Assembly (NCBI RefSeq): GCF_020536995.1
Contig: NC_068366.1
Coordinates: 69,029,530 to 69,093,529 of the forward strand
Direction of reading: 5' to 3'
DNA length: 64,000 bases
Origin: Dreissena polymorpha
Lineage: Eukaryota; Mollusca; Bivalvia; Myida; Dreissenidae
Numbering within the stretch: position 1 is the stretch's first letter; every line of letters begins with the position of its first letter. Shown here piece after piece: positions 56,701-64,000 of this stretch. The translations under genes were made by a program, and so were the position numbers. The notes below the pieces were generated by a model. It worked only from the letters and a program-made list of their open reading frames with translations. It did not search any database and was not told where the DNA came from.

Positions 56701-57152
56701 GTGGCCCATAATGTTCTATACCTTTTTCGATTTCCTCGAAAAAATCGAAGTCATGGCCTATTAACACTTTCGAGGTAACTGGTGGAATATAACATAAACA
56801 AATGAATACATCTTGGTCGGTAGTTAATATTTCACTGCTTATCTTTATCCATATTATGCCATTTTTATTGTGTTCAATAACTGATATTTTATTATTTAGT
56901 TTTTTTATGAAAATAAACGCTAAGGCCGCCGCTATAACGACCTTTCTTTGTTCCGTGACTTTTGTTTCCGAAAAGATGGAAAGAGATGTATTCATTTATT
57001 TCTAGGTTAACACTCAGTTTTGAGTGTGTCCATGTTTCAGAGAGTAAAATCAAGTCATGTTCTGCAATAAAGTTTAAAAAATCGTCATCATTAATTTTTC
57101 TTACTAGTCCATTCACGTTCCAAACGAGAGTTCTTAGTTCCTCCTTTTGGTC
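53720..57152 (-). CDS. LINE ORF2: APE endonuclease and reverse transcriptase
   Basis: The bulk is one open frame (56995-53720, 1091 codons). Visible parts, numbered in that frame: endonuclease GDFNAR near residue 106 and FSDHAAL near 218; reverse transcriptase IVPIFKGGDPNSAKNYRGIT, FGYQKGKSTTDC and the catalytic FLILYADDQVLFA near 690; a C-terminal zinc-knuckle-like segment, CC-x-NLIENEYHFMLTCPLY. The true endonuclease start (LRTLVWNVNGLVRKIND, SETWTHSKL) lies upstream at about 57135-56910 in another frame. The frames meet at a run of seven T (A on the coding strand) at 56900-56906, so one base has probably been gained or lost there. There is no ATG between the ORF1 stop and the endonuclease start. 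With one frameshift the copy is probably inactive but young. Confidence 0.85.
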
Positions 57153-58262
57153 CTAGCAAGTAACTTCACGGAATTGGTCGCTGCTGTTGTTGCGCACCAT
57201 AAGTCGGGAGCCAGCCCACGTGACTTGCTTCCCGGCTGATTTTTCCCGATTGAATACGTCGTTCAGTTGCCGCCGCTTGTTTAGGACTGCCTTGGTTTGC
57301 TGAATGCCTATGCCAAGGCCTGCATTCCTTAGGACGTCGTATTTCGATGTTGCCGTTGTTCTGACCAGTTCTCGTTGTGAATAGTAGTGAAACTTGGCAA
57401 CGATGGGTCTCGATTTTCCATGTGTAGGTTTTCCGAGTCTGTGAGCACGATCCAGAACGATATCGTCTGTTAACTGCAGACGCTCTGATATAACTTGTAT
57501 GACTTTTTGTTGGCAATTTTCCTGTTCTGATTCACTGAGGCCATAAAATAACAGGGTTTCGCGCATGCTTCTGCTTTCTAAATCGTTCGTTTTTGCCTCT
57601 AATTCGTCCGTTTTGGTTTTAATGTCTGATAAAGCGGTTTTGATGTCTGAGTACTGATTAGTGATTACTTTTATTTCAGAACTGGTTTCCTTTATTTTAT
57701 TTTTGGTGTCTTCAATTTCGCTACTGGCGAATTGCACTGCGTTTTCGAAGTCGGACATTTTCACGTCTTTTGCTTTAGAATCATTTTCTAATTTTTCAAC
57801 GCGCGCATTTATTTTGTCAACAAGCTTCTCGAGTTTGTCTAATTTTGAAACAGATAGCTTGATGCTTTTTATATCTTGCATTATTTCCGCTGCCCATGGT
57901 GGTGGTGTCGTTGGTGGTGGTGGTGGTGGTGAAGGCAAGTAGTATTGGTTCTCAGTACGGACCTGGTTTGAGACGTTTGTGGGAATAGGTTGGCGGTGTG
58001 GTGTCATAAACTGTAGATGAGGTGCATAGTACTGACCGTTGTATGACTGTGTAACTGGTGGTACTACATATGGTGCTGCCGCTACTGTACACGGTTGCAT
58101 TTCAGCTGCTGTTGGTGAGCTTTCAGCCATAACCTGCCACTTTTCAGGTTGATCACTCTCGGAGTTTGGAGAGGCCTCTTGTTTCGTTCGCTTTTTACCA
58201 CCCTTGTTTTGTCCCTTCTTCGGCTGATCCTGATCCTGTTTGGATTGTCCTTTTTTTGTCAT
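57153..58262 (-). CDS. LINE ORF1: coiled-coil RNA-binding protein
   Basis: The protein has 369 residues. The start is very basic (KKGQNKGGKKRTKQE). A proline run (PSPPPPPPTTPPPW) at about 108-122 precedes a long heptad-rich region (about 125-232, SKLDKLEKLVDKINARVEKL and similar) that should form a coiled coil. Then comes an RRM-like domain: ETLLFYGLSESEQ, VLDRAHRLGKP, RPIVAKFHYYSQRELV. This is the layout of L1-type ORF1 proteins, which trimerise and coat the element RNA. The frame is intact. The stop, TAG, is followed at once and in the same frame by the ORF2 endonuclease reading. Confidence 0.85.
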   Translation of the reverse strand: MTKKGQSKQDQDQPKKGQNKGGKKRTKQEASPNSESDQPEKWQVMAESSPTAAEMQPCTVAAAPYVVPPVTQSYNGQYYAPHLQFMTPHRQPIPTNVSNQVRTENQYYLPSPPPPPPTTPPPWAAEIMQDIKSIKLSVSKLDKLEKLVDKINARVEKLENDSKAKDVKMSDFENAVQFASSEIEDTKNKIKETSSEIKVITNQYSDIKTALSDIKTKTDELEAKTNDLESRSMRETLLFYGLSESEQENCQQKVIQVISERLQLTDDIVLDRAHRLGKPTHGKSRPIVAKFHYYSQRELVRTTATSKYDVLRNAGLGIGIQQTKAVLNKRRQLNDVFNREKSAGKQVTWAGSRLMVRNNSSDQFREVTC

Positions 58263-58712
58263 GGGTTAACGTAAATATTTACATTAGTGTTTATCAATAA
58301 AGGTTGCCCGAGGAGCACGGATTTCTTGTTTGATCTAAAGTTCTTAAGTCGAGTTTACACTGTTTTCGTAGGCTACCCGAGGAGCACGGATTTCTTGCTT
58401 GATCTTATGTTCTTAACTCGATTTTATCCGGTTTTCAAGTGGTGCACGATTTTTATAAATTTTTTCACAATCCTTTGTATATTTATTTATGATTTCCCGC
58501 CTAAATTTTTCGATATAATACACTTTGTTTTCCTTATAAAACGAAAATTACCGTGATCGTTTTGCTTCCTTAATATCCTTTGTTATAATTGATCACACTT
58601 GTTGTTGATGTATATCATGTTTTAAATGTTCATATGTCCGCGAGCAATAATTTTATTTATTTTAAATCTCCAGAGGAAAACAAACACAGCCATCTTTAAC
58701 GGAAGCGGAAGT

Positions 58713-60329
58713 TATATACAATATATTATATAAAATGAATATGTACAATAAATGGATTTAATCCCACTACAAATGACAAAACACGTAATTGAAGTTTCCT
58801 GTCACTGAACGATTTGTTGTCGTTTCTGCCATTTTATCCAGATGAGTACACATATTATTTGAGATAAAATGCAATCTGCGCTTTCATTGACACTGTTCAT
58901 GCTGTTTCTACTATCAAAATCCACTTGAGAATATTTATTAAGCTTATTGTCACAATATATGTATATCCCATTTAAAAAACCGAAGTATTTTGTAAATAGG
59001 GTCATATTATAGAAAACGCTCAATCCAGTCAAGGGGTAAATGTATCTAACCAAGAGTAAACAGTTAACTGGATGGTAAAATGTTGTACAATTTTGCAATA
59101 TGTTGTGATTAACAATTTACAATGTGGAAATAATAATAAATATATTTCTGGACAAGTACCTATTAGCCACCCAATACCAGCATTTCCAAGCAATTTAAAA
59201 TCTAGGAAAACGTAAATCATAAAACTTAAAAAAAACTTATTAACTAGAGAAAATAAATACAATCTTACGCTACATGTTTCAAAAACAAAATATGAACATG
59301 TTTCAAAAACAAAAATAAAGAAAAAGATTTATGTCCATACTGTATTACGAATTAAAGAAACATAAATCAAATTAATTCAAAGAGTAATAAAATATGCATT
59401 TTACATATATGATAACTATTTCAAAATAAATTACCAGCATACACTTTATTACGGAGTAAACAATCTAATATTTGTCATTGATACACAATGTATTAGTCTT
59501 TTGTGGTAATCTACTAGACAACTAATTTGCAAATACATTCAAAATGTTCTGACTGTATCACGATCGAACTGCCACTGCAAAATTTACTATCAAACTCCGT
59601 TAATAAAGTACCAATACAGCACCATAGTCCAGATTGTTATCTTACAAATGCACGTCCTGTGTCGTTGTTTTACAAAATTATATTACAATCTTAAAAAACG
59701 CAATAATAAAAAGCTCTACACTGCAAATGATAAAGCGGAAGTATATTGATTATTCATTACCAAACAAAAAATGTAAACAAAAATGTCGTTACAGTAAATC
59801 TTTACTTTTTGAAACGACATGAAAACTTGACATTATAATACAAGAAGTCATATAAAAAACGGTTATGCATCATTAAAAAACGTTTGCTATAATAAAACAA
59901 CCCACTAATCACAAATCAAACAGTTATAACATAAACCATATTTGTACAGTCGCCCTATTCTCTGACTTTGTAATCACCGTGGTTTTCTGTGTTGACACAT
60001 TGACAGTGTGTTATGTAGATTTCTAGAATTTAAAACATATAACCAATTCATACAATATATTATAGTTTATACTAAATATATATACTATTATAAGGGTTCG
60101 TTACTTTTTAACTCGACAGAGTGGTGAAAGTGTTTCTCGAGTATATCATCGACTTTTGAATTGACAAAACAAGACAAGTGTAAGTTTTCTTCCCCATGGG
60201 ATAGCATTCACTAACAAACTTGTATCAACCCAACGACGTACTATTAGTTAACTAAATAAATGAATGGAATAAGGTTGGTTTAATGTGGTGATTATAGAAA
60301 TACAAAGTATTATCGCACCTGCGTGGACC
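58713..60329. other. AT-rich stretch downstream of the GPCR gene
   Basis: It presumably holds the 3' UTR of the minus-strand GPCR gene. No other exon, RNA gene or defined repeat is seen. Small open frames here are unsupported. Confidence 0.35.
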
Positions 60330-61813
60330 TCATCTCTGGTCACCGGTACGATCGTCGGTCGATGTGAACCATGGCACCTTACTCTGGCGGAGAGCGTCGC
60401 GTACCTGTAAATGTGAAAGTGGTATATAAAATATGAAACACTCACCCGAGGTTGTTGTCACATTTACTGCCATATATTAATTTTAAAAGACTTATGTACA
60501 GTTTCGCAAAAAGACTATTTAAACAATCTCATAGATTTAAACAGCAGTGGATATACTATAGTCAAATATGCGAAATACCATTCCTATCGTAGAAAAATGT
60601 TATAAAAAATCGGTTCGTATTTGAATAGTCGTCAATCTAAATCGGGAAATTATAATTCTTTCGTAACGATAATTATCGATCATTAGAAACAAATGTGTAT
60701 TACTACGATACAATTTCAGAAACCTGTGTCGTGCAAGATAGGTCTCGGGTTCGAATCCTGTTACATGCAATTTTTTTATTAAACTTTATTTCTTGTTTTT
60801 AAATTCATTAGAAACTTTTCAAATACACAACATATTCGTTAATACAGTTTATAACACTAAAAACACTATGACCCTTATGGGCATGTAAATACCAAATAAC
60901 TTCATAGTAGGTATTAATAAACATGCATTGGACCAGAAATATCAGGAAACCCTGTAACATAATAGAGACTTGCGTTTTAAATGAAAACAGTTTGACAATA
61001 AACATACTACTTAAGGTATGTTTAATATTGATAACATATAATTATGAATAGAAAACCAACTTATATTTGATAATAATGCAAAAAGATAGATTATATGTAC
61101 ACGTTTCCATTTATTTAAATGGTACACGTGTCGGGGCACTATGTGAATAAGGTCAAACTGCGACATGTATTGAACAGTATACGCGTCTGTTTGTATTAAG
61201 TGTCTAGGGAGATACATATCTAAGTTATCATAGCAGCTGCTTTGATCGATTAATCGCATTGTTGTACAATTCGATCAACTGCAAGCGATATTCAACGTTT
61301 AATGGATACCTCAAGGCTGTTGAACATGGCGAACATGTACTGGAAAACGAGCGTGTCATTGTTGACTGCGAAGATACCGAACACCCATGTGAGGCCGAGC
61401 ACGGGCAGAAGGATACACACACTCCACACACCGGCCCTGTAAAGATACATATATAAAAATTAACTTTAATAATTAAACCTTTTATATATATATATATATT
61501 TATGTGTTAGAGTATTACGAGCCTCTGACTCGGAGCATTTTCGATAGTTTTTGCCATTAATTACAAACAACACAACAATTTGTTCTACACCACACTGTTT
61601 TACTATGATCATTCTTTGTGCATTATACTGTCAACTTAACTTAAAAGGAAGGTAATTGTTAAAATATTGAATTTAAATAATTTCATTTTGTGATAATGTA
61701 AATAAGTTCAAAGACAATCTAACGTACTTGACTTTCTCAGCTTCTGTTTTCTTTAACATAGCGGCAAATCCGAACAATTGTTTCAAGACGAGTACCAGGA
61801 TAATTAGGTTTGT
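60330..61813 (-). CDS. Adhesion-type GPCR, last four exons (TM5 to C-tail)
   Basis: Exons, in transcript order: 61813-61728, 61436-61310, 60951-60901, 60404-60330. All junctions are GT-AG and in phase, giving 112 residues and a TGA. The first exon has a hydrophobic TM5 end ([20 protein letters not shown]). The second gives [20 protein letters not shown], the TM6 hallmark of adhesion (family B2) receptors, then [17 protein letters not shown]. The third gives TM7 ([13 protein letters not shown]). The last reads VRDALRQSK, the conserved post-TM7 segment, then a short tail of about 15 residues. The earlier exons (extracellular region, GAIN domain, TM1-4) must lie beyond the window. Receptor subtype and ligand cannot be told. 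Confidence 0.85.
60735..60780 (+). pseudogene. tRNA 3'-half-like fragment
   Basis: CTCGGGTTCGAATCCTG, with a perfect B box GGTTCGAATCC at 60748-60758, is followed by TTACATGCAA and a run of seven T. No A box or acceptor 5' half pairs with it, so it is a fragment of a tRNA or of a tRNA-derived SINE. It lies in an intron of the GPCR gene. Confidence 0.4.
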
Positions 61814-62399
61814 CTGATAAACAAAACAACACCATACAACAGTCAAGTTTTACTGATATATCACACAAGGAAATTGCACCTACACATTTATGTGTTAAGT
61901 GTGATTGCGATCCCAGCAAATACATACATTTTTAAACGCTATCACCCTTTCAATATCTGGCGATAAGTGATAATTATATAGTATATGTATAAAATGATAT
62001 GTAGCCCATACACAGTCTAACAATGAAAATGATCGCAGAAAGATCTTTCTTTATGTAATGCTATTCTGTAACTTTTAAAGAGTGTTTTTCCTGTCTGCAA
62101 AACATTGTAATTCTTCGGACTTTTAACAAAGTTACGCTTGCCATTTAAGTATGCAATACATTTTGGTCACATACAATTATTGCTCAAGTCCCGCTCTTTC
62201 ATGTAATGACTGTGATAACGCCTTTAAATCCAAGTTGCACTATTCATGCCTAGCAATAGTATGCTTTAAGCGGGGCGATTATATTAGCTTGACTAAAGAA
62301 ATTATTATAGTTATCGGACATGTCATTCGTGTCTCGTTTGCCAAGTGACTTAAAAATCCATTCGTGTTGACCAAACATATGATCCGGAAAAAAAGCACA
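61814..62399. other. AT-rich stretch, probable GPCR intron
   Basis: No further GPCR exon is recognisable on the minus strand here. A short (TA)n run at about 61485-61500 lies in the neighbouring intron. Confidence 0.35.
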
Positions 62400-64000
62400 A
62401 CGTCAATATTTCTTTTGCGGTTGTTTTCACAGCTTCGAGGTGCCGCTGCAGTTCGTGGAACTGGGAGCCACGATACGGGCCACGTTCGACCCGAGTACGT
62501 CCGTCCTGAAGACCGTCCAGGAGCAGCTGCAGTCCAGACTGGACAAAGATAGACGGAGAGCGACAGACACCATCGCCGCCTTAGACCTGACGACGAGCAA
62601 ACGTGACAGCGTGTTCAGCCGCAACGCCCCGCTAGCTTTCATCGGCGACCTGAGCAACTCGCTGTTCGGAACGGCCACCCAGGAGGGCGTGCAAAAGGTA
62701 GCCGACAAGGTGAATAGGATGATTACTTTCGGTCGCGGGCTGCAGAGCGACATGGTTGCGCATGAAGGGCACTTCGAGTCAAACATAAAGCTAAGCGACC
62801 GGAAGATGGGCAACATGGAGCGTTACATCAGCCGGACGGCGGAAGGCTTGGCATACGTTGCGCGCAACCTGTGTCTCTTCGAGAGCCAGATGGCGCTGCG
62901 CCTTCATGTTGTCGAACGGTTTTCAGAGGACGCCGCGAAACTGCTTGTGGATGCGGACGTCACGAACGTATTCCTTTCGGAAATGGAGCTGGACCTGAGC
63001 AGCCTGGCCATCGGCGTGCTGCCGTACGCGCTCTTTAAGCCCGCATACATCACCGGGGTCCTCGACCGGTGGAGCGAGAAGCTTTAGAAGAGCGACTCGC
63101 CTCTGCGAATACTGCATCGCGACCCGGCCTTCTATAACAGATCCGCGAATTTCCTCGCCCACATCGTGAATGATAGCGACATCTGGCTAACCCTGAAGAT
63201 TCCCGTGGGCCTGCGGAAGAAAATGGACCTGTACAGGGTAAACGTCTTCGGCGTACCCATCGAGAATCACACGACCATCATCAGGGACATGCCGGCCTAC
63301 TTCATGGCCGACGCATCGACCGTCAGCAAGACCAACGCCGTCGTGTTTCAGGCAATCGTGGAAGTCCAATTGTTGGAACGGTGCACCTCTGCGATATTGC
63401 CCTCAACGAGCAGCCGGTCATCCATTCGACAGCCTGTGTCGCGGCCGTCTGGGCCGACAACCATAACAAGATCGACCGATACTGTCGGACATCTCTCCTG
63501 AAGGAAGGCAGACTTCCCACCTCGCGCCTGATGTCACAAGGCCGAGTCCTGCTGATCGACGTCGAAAGCTTCGAAAAGACGTGCCGCCATGGAGAGCCGA
63601 CGACCACCGGAAAATGATGCGCGTTCTGCATGTTAACGCTGCCGTGCAACTGCGTCATCAACACCAACTTTGGCAGTCGCATCATCGCACCGACGAGGAG
63701 GAGCTGCCCGACCGACGACGGAGATGGCACCACAACGAAGTTGCATTTGACGAACCTGCACCTACTCAAGAATAGGATCGACGAGGAGAAATACTCGCAC
63801 TACTTCCCCAGCAGCGAGTACAACGAGGACGCCGTCACAGGAACACAATTCAATTTCGACACTGTGACAAGGGATTATATTGAATCAGAGGAGGTAGTGG
63901 AGGCTGACCTAGCAACACTACAAGTAAACGCCTATCGACTCCGCCAGAAGACGCTACAGGAACGGCAAGACGTGGGCGACTTGGAATTCCAGTACCAGCT
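62400..64000 (+). mobile_element. Envelope-like fossil of a retrovirus-like element (broken)
   Basis: A block clearly richer in GC than its surroundings, running off the window end. Its conceptual product has the look of envelope fusion proteins of F type, including the FIGDLSNSLFGTAT stretch that I associate with envelope genes of invertebrate LTR elements. A splice-acceptor-like sequence lies just upstream, in line with the spliced envelope messages known in such families. It is broken, with roughly two or three interruptions in the visible part. No LTR, gag or pol is in the window. An old, decayed copy is the likeliest reading; family assignment is by motif only. Confidence 0.5.

Larger units (their letters stand above)
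53093..58712 (-). mobile_element. LINE (non-LTR retrotransposon), nearly full length
   Basis: Read on the minus strand, a 5' region (to about 58712) is followed by ORF1, ORF2 and a 3' region of about 600 bp. The 3' end is a (TTG)n run of six to seven units (plus-strand AACAACAAC at 53094-53113). The 5' region contains two copies of a 69-bp unit (ACCCGAGGAGCACGGATTTC, starting near 58307 and 58376). An APE-type endonuclease and an L1-like ORF1 are present. I do not assign the clade. Target duplications could not be resolved in the AT-rich flanks. Long intact frames indicate recent insertion. Confidence 0.85.

Noticed and set aside
61259-61456. Plus-strand frame [19 protein letters not shown] and similar
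   Set aside because: It is the antisense of the GPCR TM6 exon, which has both splice sites and a clear family signature on the minus strand.

Overview
The window looks like nuclear DNA from a bivalve mollusc. It is AT-rich, with intron-containing genes, non-coding space packed with short fold-back elements, a tRNA-headed SINE of the bivalve kind, Harbinger, hAT and LINE transposons, and very long minisatellites. A heterodont such as Dreissena fits best; that is an impression, not a database match.

Bases 127-31283 (minus strand) hold one host gene. I assembled it from 11 exons whose splice sites and phases all agree. It would encode a secreted protein of about 606 residues: signal peptide, PAN/Apple-like domain, short Cys segment, Sushi/CCP domain, three copies of a roughly 100-130 residue module I cannot name, and a C-terminal EGF-like domain. 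Its introns carry most of the repeats: a 45-bp array (about 2440-5195), a 42-bp array (about 7655-9800), and a 60-bp satellite in two opposed blocks (15405-19765 plus, 20875-23300 minus) followed by a 69-bp array that also turns around on itself. Intron 1 holds a TTAA-flanked element carrying a tRNA-Ser-like sequence.

Bases 31284-42930 have no gene I can support. They contain a CAC/CAT-rich tract, a 1.46-kb internally deleted hAT element with an 8-bp target duplication, and a roughly 64-bp minisatellite.

Bases 42934-52354 are a two-gene Harbinger element with inverted ends. A six-exon Myb/SANT-like gene (plus) and a multi-exon DDE transposase (minus) converge, and an 82-bp palindrome covers the end of the transposase gene.

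Bases 53093 to about 58712 are a nearly intact LINE (minus strand), with a coiled-coil ORF1 and an endonuclease/reverse-transcriptase ORF2 and only one evident frameshift.

Bases 60330-61813 (minus) carry the last four exons of an adhesion-type GPCR (TM5 to the tail). From about 62400 to the window end, a GC-rich block resembles an old envelope gene of a retrovirus-like element; it is broken and runs off the window.
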